From Buttiauxella agrestis ATCC 33320 (lineage in GTDB: Bacteria; Pseudomonadota; Gammaproteobacteria; Enterobacterales; Enterobacteriaceae): a DNA stretch of 64,000 nucleotides. Shown one piece after another: positions 36,984 through 51,866 of this stretch. The stretch is taken from contig NZ_JMPI01000074.1 in NCBI RefSeq assembly GCF_000735355.1, positions 1 through 64,000 on the forward strand. Direction: 5' to 3'. The notes under the pieces were generated by a model. That model did not search any database. It was not told where the DNA came from and was given only the letters and a program-made list of their open reading frames with translations. Made by a program: the position numbers and the translations under genes. Within the stretch, counting starts at the first letter, position 1. Each line of letters begins with the position of its first letter.

Positions 36984-39095
36984 CTAGTTTCGGTTGCGGG
37001 TAACTTTAATGACATCCGGCATTACGCGAATCTTGCGCATAACATTGGCCAGATGAACACGGTCGCGGGCAGATAAACGAATGAACGCGCTGTAAACGCG
37101 GCCATCTTTCTCTTCAGTATTCAGACTGTGGATATTCGAACCTGCGGTATTGATTGCCGCGGTCAGGTTTGCCAATGCACCCTGATGGTTGAACATATCC
37201 ACTTTAATTTCAGTGAGGAATTCTTGCTCGGTCTCTTTATCCCACTCGACCGCCATAAACTTCTCGGCTTCTTTTTGGTAGCCACGGATATTACGGCAGG
37301 ACTCATGGTGAATAACTAACCCTTTGCCAGGGCTGACGTGAGCCACAATCGGGTCACCAGGAATTGGGCGGCAACACTTCGCGAAGGTAATCAGCACACC
37401 GTCAGCGCCTTTGATAGGCAAGTGGCTGTGCGCGGGTGTATTTCCTTGCGCAATTACCGATGATTCACCTTGCAGATTCTTAGCCACCACTACGCTCATG
37501 GCGTTGCCTAAACCAATTTCAGCCAGCAAATCGTCAAGCGTGGCGAGCTTCATACGCTCAAGCTCACGTTGAATATTTTCCGGCGGAACTTCAGCAAGCT
37601 TGCGGCTACCACCTAATGCATGGTTCAGCAGACGGCGCCCCAGGCTGACGGAATCGTCTCGCTTGAGGTTTTTCAGCATCTGGCGGATTTTGGCTCGCGC
37701 TTTCGAACTTACAACGAAGTTCAGCCAGGCAGCGTTAGGGCGAGCGCCCGGTGCGGTAATGATTTCGATTGTCTGGCCGCTGCTAAGCGACTGTGACAGC
37801 GGATAGGGTTGCCTGTCGACACGAGCACCAACGCAGGCGTGACCGATGTCAGTATGCACGGCATAGGCGAAATCGACAGGTGTCGCGCCCGCTGGCAATT
37901 CGACAATGCGCCCTTCCGGGGTGAAAACGTAAATCTCATCCGGGAACAGATCGGATTTTACGCTCTCGATAAATTCAAATGAGCTACCTGCGCTTTGCTG
38001 CAACTCAAGCAGGCTTTGCATCCAGCGCTGGGCGCGAATTTGCGCGGTAGTGCCACTTTCGCCTTGCTCTTTATAAGCCCAGTGAGCGGCAACACCCATT
38101 TCTGCCATCTGGTCCATATCTTCGGTACGGATTTGCACTTCAACTGGCACACCGTGTGGGCCAATCATTGAAGTATGCAGGGACTGATATCCGTTCGCTT
38201 TTGGAATGGCGATATAGTCTTTAACCCGGCCCGGACGTGGCTTGTAGAGGCTATGCATCTGCCCAAGAACGCGATAACAGGTATCCATATCGTGAACAAT
38301 TACGCGGAAAGCGTAGATATCCATAATCGAGTGGAAACGCTGCTCTTTAAGCGTCATTTTGCAGTAGATGGAGTAAAGATGTTTCTCGCGGCCACTGACG
38401 CGGCAGGGAATGCCTGCTTCTTGCAAACGACCGTCGATTTCCGAGAGGATTTTTTGAATCATCTCTTTGCGGTTACCACGTGCGGCTTTCACGACTTCTT
38501 TAATGACGCGATAGCGGTTCGGGTAAAGCGCTTCAAAGCCCAGTTCTTCCAGCTCGGTTTTCAGGTGATGAATACCAAGACGGTGTGCCAGGGGGCTATA
38601 AATTTCGAGGGTTTCGCGAGCAATGCGGCGACGCTTATCAGGGCGCAACGCCCCAAGAGTGCGCATGTTGTGCGTACGGTCAGCGAGTTTGATCAGAATG
38701 ACGCGGATATCTTGCACCATCGCCATGATCATTTTGCGGAAGTTTTCAGCCTGAGCTTCTTTCTTATCGCGGAATTTCAGTTTATCGAGCTTAGATACCC
38801 CTTCCACCAGTTCGGCAACGCTTTTGCCAAACAGTTGTTCCATATCCTGGTAGGTGGCAGGGGTGTCTTCAATCACATCATGCAGTAGAGCGGCCATCAG
38901 CGTTTCATAGTCGAGTTTCATCTCGGCCAGAATGCAGGCAACAGCTACAGGATGGGTGATATAGGGTTCACCGCTTGAACGTGCTTGTCCCTCGTGAGCA
39001 TCACGCGCAACAAGGTATGCTTGCCGAAGTCGCTTAATCTGCTCCTCGGGCAAGTATGTTTGAATCAGTTGATTCAGGCTTTCAAACAGATACAA
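36984..39095 (-). CDS. spoT: SpoT, bifunctional (p)ppGpp synthetase/hydrolase
   Basis: SpoT degrades and weakly makes ppGpp in response to carbon, lipid and iron limits. The 703-residue protein has the hydrolase HD domain (His72-Asp73 in LLHDVIEDT), a synthetase domain around residues 240-340 (GREKHLYSIYCKM, YQSLHTSMIG), a TGS domain near 390-450 (EIYVFTPEGRIVELPAGATP), a conserved-cysteine region (TFAKCCRPIPGD) and a C-terminal ACT domain. Length is one more than E. coli. It lies between rpoZ (18 bp) and trmH. Confidence 0.98.
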   Translation of the reverse strand: MYLFESLNQLIQTYLPEEQIKRLRQAYLVARDAHEGQARSSGEPYITHPVAVACILAEMKLDYETLMAALLHDVIEDTPATYQDMEQLFGKSVAELVEGVSKLDKLKFRDKKEAQAENFRKMIMAMVQDIRVILIKLADRTHNMRTLGALRPDKRRRIARETLEIYSPLAHRLGIHHLKTELEELGFEALYPNRYRVIKEVVKAARGNRKEMIQKILSEIDGRLQEAGIPCRVSGREKHLYSIYCKMTLKEQRFHSIMDIYAFRVIVHDMDTCYRVLGQMHSLYKPRPGRVKDYIAIPKANGYQSLHTSMIGPHGVPVEVQIRTEDMDQMAEMGVAAHWAYKEQGESGTTAQIRAQRWMQSLLELQQSAGSSFEFIESVKSDLFPDEIYVFTPEGRIVELPAGATPVDFAYAVHTDIGHACVGARVDRQPYPLSQSLSSGQTIEIITAPGARPNAAWLNFVVSSKARAKIRQMLKNLKRDDSVSLGRRLLNHALGGSRKLAEVPPENIQRELERMKLATLDDLLAEIGLGNAMSVVVAKNLQGESSVIAQGNTPAHSHLPIKGADGVLITFAKCCRPIPGDPIVAHVSPGKGLVIHHESCRNIRGYQKEAEKFMAVEWDKETEQEFLTEIKVDMFNHQGALANLTAAINTAGSNIHSLNTEEKDGRVYSAFIRLSARDRVHLANVMRKIRVMPDVIKVTRNRN

Positions 39096-39113
39096 GGGCT
39101 ACCCGCAGGCTAA

Positions 39114-39389
39114 TTAACGACGACCTTCAGCAATAGCGGTAACGGCCTGCAATTCTGCGGCTTCCTGCTCTTGCTGTTCCTGGCGATCACGAACATCGAG
39201 AATCTGGTTGGTAATCAACCCTTCTTCGATTTCGCGCAGTGCGATTACAGTCGTTTTGTCGTTTTCTTCAGCAACGAGTGGATCTTTACCACCAGTTTGC
39301 ATCTGACGAGCGCGACGTGCGGCGACCAGAACCAGGTCAAAACGGTTACCAATTTTCTCAACAGCGTCCTGAACAGTTACGCGTGCCAT
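39114..39389 (-). CDS. rpoZ: RNA polymerase omega subunit
   Basis: Omega helps assemble beta' into RNA polymerase and forms part of the ppGpp binding site 1. The 91-residue protein begins [20 protein letters not shown] and contains the conserved AARRARQM segment, then a helical, glutamate-rich C-terminus. Length equals E. coli. The pairing with spoT, 18 bp downstream, is conserved and fits the shared ppGpp theme. Confidence 0.98.
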   Translation of the reverse strand: MARVTVQDAVEKIGNRFDLVLVAARRARQMQTGGKDPLVAEENDKTTVIALREIEEGLITNQILDVRDRQEQQEQEAAELQAVTAIAEGRR

Positions 39390-39443
39390 AATTAAAATGC
39401 TCCACAGATGAAGAAATGACTGGGCATGATACTGAAACTGGGC

Positions 39444-42625
<3,182 letters not shown>

Positions 42626-42824
42626 TGATACCCCCAATTTAAACGCTGGGAGGGTAACGTTTTGCGAATGACATCACGATTGAGTTTTTTTAAAGCGAAG
42701 CGGTCTCGATAACATTTACTAATGCAAAAATGTTTTTATCGGCAGTTATATATGGGTTTTTATTGCTGGATGGATTTAAAATGGATTAGTTAAATTATTG
42801 CTTAAAGAGAGCTCAACTAACAAA

Positions 42825-42843
42825 AGCCCGCATGGCGCGGGCT
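42825..42843 (-). terminator. Terminator after yicC
   Basis: On the minus strand AGCCCGC-GCCAT-GCGGGCT is followed by TTTGTT. It begins about 18 nt after the yicC stop. The rest of the 236-bp yicG-yicC gap is AT-rich with no gene; E. coli dinD, at this place, is absent. Confidence 0.85.
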
Positions 42844-42861
42844 TAAAGTTCAATATGAACA

Positions 42862-43725
42862 TTACTCAATGTTCTGGATTTGCTCGCGCATCTGCTCAAT
42901 CAGTACTTTCAATTCAATAGCTGAATTGGTGACATCTGAATTGATAGATTTTGACGCCAGGGTGTTCGACTCGCGGTTGAACTCTTGCATCATAAAATCG
43001 AGGCGGCGGCCAACAGCTTCTTTTTTCTTCAGAATGTTGTACGTCTCTTTAACGTGCGCTTCGAGGCGGTCAAGCTCTTCAGCGACATCTACACGCTGCG
43101 CCATTAACACCAGTTCTTGTTCAAGACGGTTATTTTCAAGCTGAACTTGAGCGTCTTCAAGTTTGGCAACTAAACGCTCGCGCTGCCATTTCAGAACTTC
43201 TGGCATTTGCGCACGAACTTTAACGACTTCACCGCTCACACCTTCAAGGCGTTGCTCGATAAGTTCTTTCAGTGCCTGACCCTCTGTTTCACGCGCAATA
43301 ATGAAGTCGTCCAGCGCGCCGTCCAATGCGGCAAGGATTTCAGCGGTAATGGCATCGAGATCCTGCTCTTGAGCAGACATCACACCAGGCCAGCGTAGAA
43401 TATCAACTGGGTTGATTTCGCCTTCGTCGCTTTGCATTTTTACCCAGTTCGCAGCTTCAACCAGCTGTTTAGCCAGTTTTTCATTGAGCAGCAAAGAGCT
43501 TTGAGAACGAGCATCGGGTTCGAAACGCAGGTTACATTCGACTTTCCCACGGGTTAAGCGAGTACGAATACGCTCGCGAGCCACAGGTTCGAGGCTACGG
43601 AATTGCTCCGGCATGCGGATGTAAGTTTCGAGATAACGCTGGTTTACCGAACGTAACTCCCAGGAGGCGCTGCCCCATTCGCCTTTAACTTCACGTCGGG
43701 CATAGGCGGTCATACTGCGGATCAT
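42862..43725 (-). CDS. yicC: YicC, conserved YicC-family endoribonuclease/adaptor
   Basis: This 287-residue protein is of the YicC/YloC family, starting MIRSMTAYARREVKGEWGS and ending LKVLIEQMREQIQNIE. The C-terminal DUF1732 region has the conserved EFNRESNTLASK motif, and the middle is largely coiled-coil. E. coli YicC has been tied to RNA decay, including of the sRNA RyhB, and shown to act as an endoribonuclease. I used ATG 43725, which equals the E. coli length; a longer frame reaches into the rph promoter. It is divergent from rph. Confidence 0.94.
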   Translation of the reverse strand: MIRSMTAYARREVKGEWGSASWELRSVNQRYLETYIRMPEQFRSLEPVARERIRTRLTRGKVECNLRFEPDARSQSSLLLNEKLAKQLVEAANWVKMQSDEGEINPVDILRWPGVMSAQEQDLDAITAEILAALDGALDDFIIARETEGQALKELIEQRLEGVSGEVVKVRAQMPEVLKWQRERLVAKLEDAQVQLENNRLEQELVLMAQRVDVAEELDRLEAHVKETYNILKKKEAVGRRLDFMMQEFNRESNTLASKSINSDVTNSAIELKVLIEQMREQIQNIE

Positions 43726-43849
43726 ATTTCGTAACCGTATTCTGTAATAGATGTGGGGATTATAGCCATGCCCGGCCTGACAGGATAGGAATAAGCGAGC
43801 GAAGTCCGTATAATGCGCAGCCACATTCGTTTTAGCCGGAGATAACCCC

Positions 43850-44566
43850 ATGCGTCCATCAGGTCGTAGCGTCGATCAAGTGCGCCCAGTCACCCTGACC
43901 CGTAATTACACCAAACACGCAGAAGGCTCCGTGCTGGTCGAGTTTGGCGATACTAAAGTACTGTGTACCGCCACCGTTGAAGAGGGTGTTCCGCGCTTTC
44001 TGAAAGGCCAGGGACAAGGTTGGATCACTGCTGAATATGGTATGTTGCCGCGCGCAACTCATAGCCGTAATGCTCGTGAAGCAGCAAAAGGTAAGCAGGG
44101 CGGCCGTACTCTTGAGATTCAGCGCCTGATTGCTCGTTCACTGCGTGCAGCAGTGGATTTGAAAGTCCTGGGCGAATACACCATTACTCTGGACTGCGAT
44201 GTTTTGCAGGCAGACGGCGGCACTCGCACAGCATCTATTACGGGTGCATGTGTTGCGCTGGCTGATGCTCTGAACAAACTGGTTGCTGCTGGGAAATTAA
44301 AAACCAACCCAATGAAAGGGATGGTTGCAGCAGTATCAGTCGGTATCGTTAAAGGCGAAGCTCTGTGCGACCTGGAATATGTTGAAGATTCCGCAGCAGA
44401 AACCGACATGAACGTCGTGATGATGGAAGATGGGCGCATGATTGAGGTTCAGGGCACCGCAGAAGGCGAGCCGTTCACCCATGAAGAGTTGTTGGCGCTA
44501 CTGGCGCTGGCGCGAGGGGGAATTGAAACAATCGTAACGGCGCAGAAGGCGGCGTTAGAGAATTAA
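43850..44566 (+). CDS. rph: RNase PH
   Basis: RNase PH trims nucleotides from tRNA 3' ends using phosphate. The 238-residue protein is full length, with [20 protein letters not shown], the phosphate-binding [15 protein letters not shown], and catalytic [16 protein letters not shown]. Unlike E. coli K-12, where a frameshift truncates rph and lowers pyrE expression, the frame here is intact to the family's usual end. Its stop lies 5 nt before the pyrE attenuator hairpin, so ribosome position on rph can control pyrE. Confidence 0.98.
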   Translation: MRPSGRSVDQVRPVTLTRNYTKHAEGSVLVEFGDTKVLCTATVEEGVPRFLKGQGQGWITAEYGMLPRATHSRNAREAAKGKQGGRTLEIQRLIARSLRAAVDLKVLGEYTITLDCDVLQADGGTRTASITGACVALADALNKLVAAGKLKTNPMKGMVAAVSVGIVKGEALCDLEYVEDSAAETDMNVVMMEDGRMIEVQGTAEGEPFTHEELLALLALARGGIETIVTAQKAALEN

Positions 44567-44571
44567 TTTTA

Positions 44572-44596
44572 GGCGACTCTGAGAGTCGCCTTTTTT
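44572..44596 (+). terminator. pyrE attenuator between rph and pyrE
   Basis: A perfect 8-bp stem GGCGACTC / GAGTCGCC with a TGA loop is followed by TTTTTT. In E. coli, low UTP lets RNA polymerase pause upstream so that the translating ribosome closes up and blocks this hairpin, raising pyrE expression. The short gap to the rph stop is consistent with that mechanism. Confidence 0.92.
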
Positions 44597-44603
44597 ATAC
44601 CTG

Positions 44604-44672
44604 TGATACTTCAAGCTGCATTGTCGTTGGCAGTATTCGCTCGCCATGATGTAACTCGAATTATTTCGGGTA
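44604..44672. repeat. MITE-like palindromic repeat in the pyrE leader
   Basis: The 69-bp stretch begins ATACTTCAAGCTGCA (44606) and ends GTAACTCGAATTATTTCGGG (44651-44670). Its ends are imperfect inverted repeats of each other (TTCAAGCTGCAT against the complement of ATGTAACTCGAA). From memory, these ends with GTTGG and TTCGCTCGC inside match a widespread intergenic palindrome in Yersinia, Serratia and relatives, here in short form. It is absent from the K-12 leader as I recall it. Confidence 0.55.
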
Positions 44673-44704
44673 AATGTATAAATGAAATTTATAGGAGCAA
44701 ATCC

Positions 44705-45346
44705 ATGAAACCGTATCAGCGCCAGTTTATTGAGTTTGCGCTTAACAAGCAGGTCCTTAAGTTCGGCGAATTCACGCTGAAATCTGGCCGCACCAGCCCT
44801 TATTTCTTCAATGCAGGGCTGTTCAATACCGGGCGTGACCTGGCACTGTTGGGGCGTTTTTATGCCGCCGCGTTAGTTGATTCGGGGATTGAGTTTGATT
44901 TGCTGTTTGGGCCGGCTTACAAAGGGATTCCAATTGCGACGACTACGGCCGTTGCGTTGGCCGAACATCACGAGCTTGATCTGCCATATTGCTTTAACCG
45001 CAAAGAAGCAAAAGATCATGGTGAAGGCGGTAATCTGGTCGGTAGTGCACTGCAAGGGCGCGTGATGCTGGTGGATGATGTGATCACCGCAGGGACGGCA
45101 ATCCGTGAGTCAATGGAAATCATTGCTGCAAACAATGCATCCCTGGCGGGTGTGCTAATTTCTCTGGACCGCCAGGAACGTGGCCGTGGAGAAATTTCAG
45201 CCATTCAGGAAGTTGAGCGTGACTACCAATGCAAAGTGATCTCAATCATCACTCTTAAAGACCTGGTTGAATACCTGGAAGAAAAACCTGAGATGGCCGC
45301 GCATTTAGCGGCTGTACAGGATTACCGTACTCAGTACGGTGTATAA
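44705..45346 (+). CDS. pyrE: Orotate phosphoribosyltransferase
   Basis: PyrE joins orotate to PRPP, giving orotidine 5'-phosphate in pyrimidine synthesis. The 213-residue protein has the PRPP motif [13 protein letters not shown] near 120-132, the flexible loop [12 protein letters not shown] and the N-terminal [17 protein letters not shown] 44705 has ATAGGAGCAA upstream. Length equals E. coli. Expression is set by the attenuator after rph. A bidirectional terminator separates it from slmA. Confidence 0.98.
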   Translation: MKPYQRQFIEFALNKQVLKFGEFTLKSGRTSPYFFNAGLFNTGRDLALLGRFYAAALVDSGIEFDLLFGPAYKGIPIATTTAVALAEHHELDLPYCFNRKEAKDHGEGGNLVGSALQGRVMLVDDVITAGTAIRESMEIIAANNASLAGVLISLDRQERGRGEISAIQEVERDYQCKVISIITLKDLVEYLEEKPEMAAHLAAVQDYRTQYGV

Positions 45347-45376
45347 GAAAAAGGGCCTTTTAAAGGCCCTTTTCAA
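45347..45376. terminator. Bidirectional terminator between pyrE and slmA
   Basis: AAAAAGGGCC-TTTT-AAAGGCCCTTTT forms a stem with A and T runs on both sides, filling the 30-bp gap between the converging genes. Confidence 0.9.
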
Positions 45377-45973
45377 TTACTGAAGCTGGGAGGCAACCAG
45401 CGGCCAGCGGGTATCAAAATCATCGGTCGGTAAATAGCGGAACTCGCTACGCACAAAACGCGACAGCGTCCCTTCACAAAATGCCAGAAGAAGACTTGCC
45501 AGCAGTGATTCATCGGTGATGAAACCTTCTCCTTCACGCATCTTTTTTTCGCGCATGACCTGGCGCAACTGGACTTCGATGCGCTCAAAAAGCTGATTGA
45601 TCCGGCCTTGCAGTCGGTCTTGTTCAAACATCAATGCATGACCGGTAAGAATGCGAGTCAGGCCAGGGTTACGTTCGCCAAATCCCAGAATCAAGAGAAC
45701 GATTAAACGTAAACGTGCGTGGGTATCTTTCTCATCTTTCAGAATAAGATTGATACGGGTAATCAGAGTGTCTTCAATAAACTCGATAAGGCTATCGAAC
45801 ATCTTCGTTTTGCTAGGAAAATGTCGATAAAGTGCTGCTTCGGAAACACCAACAGTCGCCGCAAGCTTGGCGGTTGTAATTCGTTGGCTGCCATCACTGG
45901 ATTCAAGCATTTGGGCCAGAGACTGAAGTATTTCTTCGCGACGATTCCGTTTCGCAATTTGTTTTTCTGCCAT
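45377..45973 (-). CDS. slmA: SlmA, nucleoid-occlusion FtsZ inhibitor (TetR family)
   Basis: SlmA binds chromosomal sites away from Ter and blocks FtsZ ring formation over the nucleoid. The 198-residue protein has a TetR helix-turn-helix ([20 protein letters not shown], about 33-52) and the FtsZ-binding helical core ([19 protein letters not shown]). Length equals E. coli. It lies 120 bp after dut on the same strand; the gap holds an unusual palindrome. Confidence 0.97.
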   Translation of the reverse strand: MAEKQIAKRNRREEILQSLAQMLESSDGSQRITTAKLAATVGVSEAALYRHFPSKTKMFDSLIEFIEDTLITRINLILKDEKDTHARLRLIVLLILGFGERNPGLTRILTGHALMFEQDRLQGRINQLFERIEVQLRQVMREKKMREGEGFITDESLLASLLLAFCEGTLSRFVRSEFRYLPTDDFDTRWPLVASQLQ

Positions 45974-46028
45974 GTTCTAAAATACCCCTGAAATAACGCA
46001 CTTGTCAGGCAAGTAGCCACACAGCGCT

Positions 46029-46053
46029 CGCAAACTTAAAGTTTGCGGTTTTT
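46029..46053 (+). repeat. Palindrome with T-run between dut and slmA
   Basis: CGCAAACTT-A-AAGTTTGCG is a perfect 9-bp inverted repeat with a 1-nt centre, followed on the plus strand by GTTTTTT. It looks like an intrinsic terminator for rightward transcription, but flanking genes dut and slmA run leftward. It may end antisense transcripts from slmA or serve as an operator. Confidence 0.55.
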
Positions 46054-46093
46054 TCACATTTTTTACGCTGTGGGGTTACGTGTATAAACGAAG

Positions 46094-46552
46094 TTACTGA
46101 CGGCCTGAATGGCCGAAACCACCTTCGCCGCGGTCGCTGGAGTCAAAATCTTCAACCAGGTTGAATTCAGCCTGTACGACAGGCACAAATACCATTTGAG
46201 CAATACGCTCACCGGGTTCAATAGTGAAGTGGTCTTGTCCACGGTTCCAGACTGAAACCATCAACTGACCCTGGTAATCGGAGTCTATCAGCCCAACAAG
46301 GTTGCCTAAAACTACGCCATGCTTATGACCAAGACCTGAACGAGGCAGAATGACTGCCGCCAGAGACGGATCGGCGATATGGATAGCCAGCCCCGTTGGA
46401 ATCAGCTTGGTGACACCAGGAGCTAGCTCTACGGCGTCATCCAGGCAGGCACGTAGATCAAGACCCGCAGAGCCGGAAGTTGCATAAGTCGGCAGTGGGA
46501 ACTGTTGGCCAACGCGTGGGTCCAGAATCTTAACGTCGATTTTTTTCATCAT
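46094..46552 (-). CDS. dut: dUTPase
   Basis: Dut hydrolyses dUTP to dUMP and pyrophosphate, keeping uracil out of DNA and feeding dTMP synthesis. The 152-residue trimeric enzyme has the five family motifs: [32 protein letters not shown] and the C-terminal [12 protein letters not shown] arm. Two ATGs in tandem are possible starts (46552, 46549). The start lies inside coaBC, a 23-nt overlap, indicating coupling. Confidence 0.97.
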   Translation of the reverse strand: MMKKIDVKILDPRVGQQFPLPTYATSGSAGLDLRACLDDAVELAPGVTKLIPTGLAIHIADPSLAAVILPRSGLGHKHGVVLGNLVGLIDSDYQGQLMVSVWNRGQDHFTIEPGERIAQMVFVPVVQAEFNLVEDFDSSDRGEGGFGHSGRQ

Positions 46553-47744
46553 AACGGGTAACTATCTCGTTCAGTAAAAGATGGCCAAGGAGTTCCTTAC
46601 GCTCAAGAGGTAAGACTTTATCTCCATCCTGCCAGAAAAGGTGTAATGCATTGTTTTCGCTGTTAAATCCCTGTCCTGCTTGTGAAACATCATTTGCACA
46701 AATCAGGTCGAGGTTTTTACTCAGGCGTTTTTGCTGGGCGTATTCTTCCACATTATTTGTTTCGGCGGCAAACCCAACAACATAAGGACGATGAGTTAAA
46801 AGTGCTGCGACACCGGCAACAATATCCGGGTTTTTTATCATTTTTATTGTAATTTCATCGCCTTGCTTTTTGATTTTTTCGTCTGCAACGGTTGCGGCAC
46901 GATAATCTGCAACAGCCGCACAGCCAACGAAAATTTGTTGCGTCTGAACATGTTGTTGCACTGCGGCTTCCATTTCCAGAGCGGTGGTGACATCAACACG
47001 TTTTACCCAGGCTGGAGTAGGCAAAGAAACTGGGCCAGAGATTAATGTCACATTTGCACCACGTGCAGCCGCTGCCGCTGCGATCGCATAGCCCATTTTG
47101 CCTGAGCTATCATTGGTGATGTAGCGCACCGGGTCCAGACGTTCACGGGTCGGACCTGCAGTAATCATGACATTAAGATGTTGCAGATCTTTGATGACAG
47201 AAAAATGTTGAGCTGCCATTTCAACAATCGTTAAAGGGTCAAGCATTCTACCCGGGCCGACATCGCCACAGGCCTGGCTGCCGCTATCTGGACCCCATAT
47301 CAGTAAACCGCGCGAAGCGAGAGTTTCAAGATTGTGCTGAGTTGCAGTTGCCCGGTACATTTGCTGATTCATGGCAGGCACGACCGCAACGGGAGAGGGG
47401 GTTGCGAGACATATTGTACTCACAAGGTCATTTGCCATGCCTGCGGTAATGCGAGCAATTAAATCCGCTGTGGCAGGTGCCAGGATGACTAAATCTGCCC
47501 ATTTTCCTAATTCTATATGACCCATTGCCGCTTCTGCTGCGGGATCCAGCAAGCTATCTGACACAGGATATCCCGACACGGCTTGTAAACTCAGAGGCGT
47601 AATAAAGGCTTTGGCTGCCTCTGTCATAACCACTCGAACCTCCGCGCCGCGTTCACGCAGACGGCGTACCAGCTCTGGTGTCTTATAGGCAGCGATTCCG
47701 CCGCTCACACCCAGAACAATTTTTTTGCCAGAAAGCCCCATCAT
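46530..47744 (-). CDS. coaBC: CoaBC (Dfp), phosphopantothenoylcysteine synthetase/decarboxylase
   Basis: This fused enzyme makes and then decarboxylates 4'-phosphopantothenoylcysteine in coenzyme A synthesis. The N-terminal CoaC flavoprotein has the catalytic His in [11 protein letters not shown] and PAMNQQMY; the C-terminal CoaB has [16 protein letters not shown] and [13 protein letters not shown]. With ATG 47744 (7 nt after GGTGG) it has 404 residues; the next codon is also ATG and equally possible. E. coli has 406. It overlaps dut. It is divergent from radC. Confidence 0.95.
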   Translation of the reverse strand: MMGLSGKKIVLGVSGGIAAYKTPELVRRLRERGAEVRVVMTEAAKAFITPLSLQAVSGYPVSDSLLDPAAEAAMGHIELGKWADLVILAPATADLIARITAGMANDLVSTICLATPSPVAVVPAMNQQMYRATATQHNLETLASRGLLIWGPDSGSQACGDVGPGRMLDPLTIVEMAAQHFSVIKDLQHLNVMITAGPTRERLDPVRYITNDSSGKMGYAIAAAAAARGANVTLISGPVSLPTPAWVKRVDVTTALEMEAAVQQHVQTQQIFVGCAAVADYRAATVADEKIKKQGDEITIKMIKNPDIVAGVAALLTHRPYVVGFAAETNNVEEYAQQKRLSKNLDLICANDVSQAGQGFNSENNALHLFWQDGDKVLPLERKELLGHLLLNEIVTRYDEKNRR

Positions 47745-47906
47745 GATTTTTCCACCAGAAGTCACAGTCATCTGGCTATTTTACCACACTCATTCGGTAT
47801 CGACTTTTTGCTGTTTGCGAGACATCCCGCATGGAGGAAATCTGCATGTCGAATGTGTTTGATGAGTTGTGCACAATGACGGCCAGAGAAGGGCAAGGAG
47901 GTTCTG

Positions 47907-48584
47907 GTGGAAGAAATAATGGAATTGGATAAGGCGAATATGCCGCGTGAAAAGCTGTTGAAATTTGGTGCCAGCGCATTATCCGATGTGGAGCTTTTGG
48001 CACTCTTTTTACGCACTGGCTGCAATAATATGAATGTACTCGCGTTCGCACACAATTTGCTGGACCAGTTCGGTTCACTTAGCAGGCTGTTGTCGGCAGA
48101 TTACTCACAATTCAAGGAAGTGAAGGGCATTGGTGCAGCGAAATATACGCAACTCAACGCCATTGCGGAGTTGGCGAGGCGTTATTACTATTCGCGTGGA
48201 GTTGAAGAACTAACCCTTAAAGGACCAGAATCAGTCAGGGAGTTTATCCAGAGCCAATTGACGAATGCAGAACGCGAGATCTTTATGGTGATTTTTCTGG
48301 ATAACCAGCATCGGGTGATTAAACATTGTCCAATGTTTTCTGGAACGCTGAACCATGTAGAGGTCCATCCAAGAGAAATTGTGCGCGAAGCGATGAAATC
48401 CAATGCAGCGGCGTTAATACTCGCGCATAATCACCCGTCTGGTCGAGCAGAACCGAGCAAAGCTGATCGTGTTATTACCGAACGCATCATAAAAGTTTGC
48501 CTGTTTATGGAAATACAAGTGCTCGATCACCTTGTTATTGGCCGTGGAGAGTACGTTTCTTTTGCCGAACGTGGGTGGATTTAG
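47907..48584 (+). CDS. radC: RadC, JAB/MPN-domain DNA repair-associated protein
   Basis: The 225-residue protein has an N-terminal helix-hairpin-helix ([15 protein letters not shown]) and a C-terminal JAMM-like metal-binding domain with HVEVHPREI and [18 protein letters not shown]. The biochemical role of RadC is unsettled despite its name. I chose GTG 47907 because AAGGAGG lies 5 nt upstream; an ATG four codons later is possible. The residues between 30 and 110 differ from E. coli more than usual for this window, while the metal site is fully kept. Confidence 0.92.
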   Translation: MEEIMELDKANMPREKLLKFGASALSDVELLALFLRTGCNNMNVLAFAHNLLDQFGSLSRLLSADYSQFKEVKGIGAAKYTQLNAIAELARRYYYSRGVEELTLKGPESVREFIQSQLTNAEREIFMVIFLDNQHRVIKHCPMFSGTLNHVEVHPREIVREAMKSNAAALILAHNHPSGRAEPSKADRVITERIIKVCLFMEIQVLDHLVIGRGEYVSFAERGWI

Positions 48585-48626
48585 AACGAATTAGGCGATC
48601 CTTGGGGATCTTTGTCTGTTCGGGAC

Positions 48627-48655
48627 TTGAGCACATGCGTTATGCAGCGTATACT
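48627..48655 (+). promoter_or_regulatory. rpmBG promoter
   Basis: TTGAGC (-35, 48627-48632), a 17-bp spacer and TATACT (-10, 48650-48655) form a strong sigma-70 promoter, placing the transcript start near 48662. That leaves a 5' leader of about 140 nt before rpmB. Confidence 0.75.
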
Positions 48656-48690
48656 ACGCCACCTTTGAGAATCTCGGGTTTTGGCATTAT

Positions 48691-48752
48691 GCGCCTGGCA
48701 CTGTGGTTCACATTGAACCGCCAGGGACCAGGCTTGCGGCCTGACGAGGCGC
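48691..48752 (+). promoter_or_regulatory. Three-way-junction RNA structure in the rpmB leader
   Basis: An outer stem GCGCCT (48691-48696) / AGGCGC (48747-48752) encloses two hairpins. The first has GGTTC (48705) / GAACC (48715) with GGC / GCC below it, and the second CAGGC (48729) / GCCTG (48739). It lies between the rpmBG promoter and the rpmB Shine-Dalgarno. Ribosomal protein leaders of this type often bind their own product. Structure is by eye; regulation is inferred. Confidence 0.5.
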
Positions 48753-48779
48753 CATAACCCTATACGAAGCTCGAGCTAA

Positions 48780-49037
<258 letters not shown>

Positions 49038-49047
49038 GAGGAACTAA

Positions 49048-49218
<171 letters not shown>

Positions 49219-49236
49219 TTTTAGTATCTTTGATGA

Positions 49237-49263
49237 AAACCTCGCTTCGGCGGGGTTTTTTTG
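49237..49263 (+). terminator. Terminator after rpmG
   Basis: AAACCTCGC-TTCG-GCGGGGTTTTTTT forms a stem with one G-U pair and a stable TTCG loop, followed by a T-run. Confidence 0.9.
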
Positions 49264-49290
49264 TTTTAGGGTTTTGAGCCTGGAGGAGAG

Positions 49291-50100
49291 ATGCCTGAAT
49301 TACCTGAAGTAGAAACCAGTCGCCGAGGTATTGAACCGCATTTGGTTGGCGAAACCATTCTGCATGCGATTGTGCGAAATGGCCGTCTGCGTTGGCCTGT
49401 CTCTGATGAAATTCATGCGCTTAGCGATAAACCTGTTCTGAGCGTACAGCGCCGCGCTAAATACCTTCTGCTGGAGCTTCCGGACGGTTGGATTATTATC
49501 CATCTCGGAATGTCTGGCAGCTTACGCATCCTCCCTGAAGATTATCCCGCTGAAAAGCATGACCACGTGGATTTGGTCATGAGCAATGGCAAAGTACTAC
49601 GTTATACCGATCCGCGCCGTTTTGGTGCCTGGCTGTGGGCGAAAGAGCTAGAGGGCAGTAATGTTCTGGCGCATCTTGGGCCGGAACCTTTAAGCGACGA
49701 ATTTTCGGCTGAGTATCTGCGTGAAAAATCCGCGAAAAAGAAAATGGCGATTAAGCCCTGGCTGATGGATAACAAGCTGGTCGTCGGTGTCGGTAATATT
49801 TATGCCAGCGAATCGTTATTTGCTGCGGGAATTCACCCTGACCGTGCTGCTCAGTCGTTGTCAAAAAACGAATGCGAATTACTGGTCAAAACGATTAAAG
49901 CCGTACTGCTACGTTCGATTGAACAAGGTGGGACGACATTGAAGGATTTTTTACAGTCGGACGGTAAACCTGGATATTTCGCTCAGGAACTACAGGTCTA
50001 TGGCCGCACAGGGGAACCGTGTCGGGTGTGCGGTGCGCCAATTGTCATCAGCAAGCACGGGCAACGCAGCACTTTTTATTGCCGCCATTGCCAGAAATAA
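49291..50100 (+). CDS. mutM: Formamidopyrimidine-DNA glycosylase
   Basis: MutM (Fpg) removes 8-oxoguanine and formamidopyrimidines and nicks the abasic site. The 269-residue protein opens with MPELPEVE, where the Pro and Glu are catalytic, has the conserved Lys in [10 protein letters not shown], the helix-two-turn-helix [13 protein letters not shown] and a C-terminal zinc finger with four cysteines (CRVCG then CRHC). Length equals E. coli. Its stop directly abuts the end of coaD on the other strand. Confidence 0.98.
   Translation: MPELPEVETSRRGIEPHLVGETILHAIVRNGRLRWPVSDEIHALSDKPVLSVQRRAKYLLLELPDGWIIIHLGMSGSLRILPEDYPAEKHDHVDLVMSNGKVLRYTDPRRFGAWLWAKELEGSNVLAHLGPEPLSDEFSAEYLREKSAKKKMAIKPWLMDNKLVVGVGNIYASESLFAAGIHPDRAAQSLSKNECELLVKTIKAVLLRSIEQGGTTLKDFLQSDGKPGYFAQELQVYGRTGEPCRVCGAPIVISKHGQRSTFYCRHCQK

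Positions 50101-51866
<1,766 letters not shown>

Noticed and set aside
38175-38888. Open frame of 237 codons on the plus strand under spoT
   Set aside because: Antisense to the conserved hydrolase and synthetase domains of spoT; no start signals.
47907-48584. RadC as a phage-type antirestriction gene
   Set aside because: It is in the usual chromosomal place between coaBC and rpmB with full-length housekeeping RadC features; only the middle part is more divergent.
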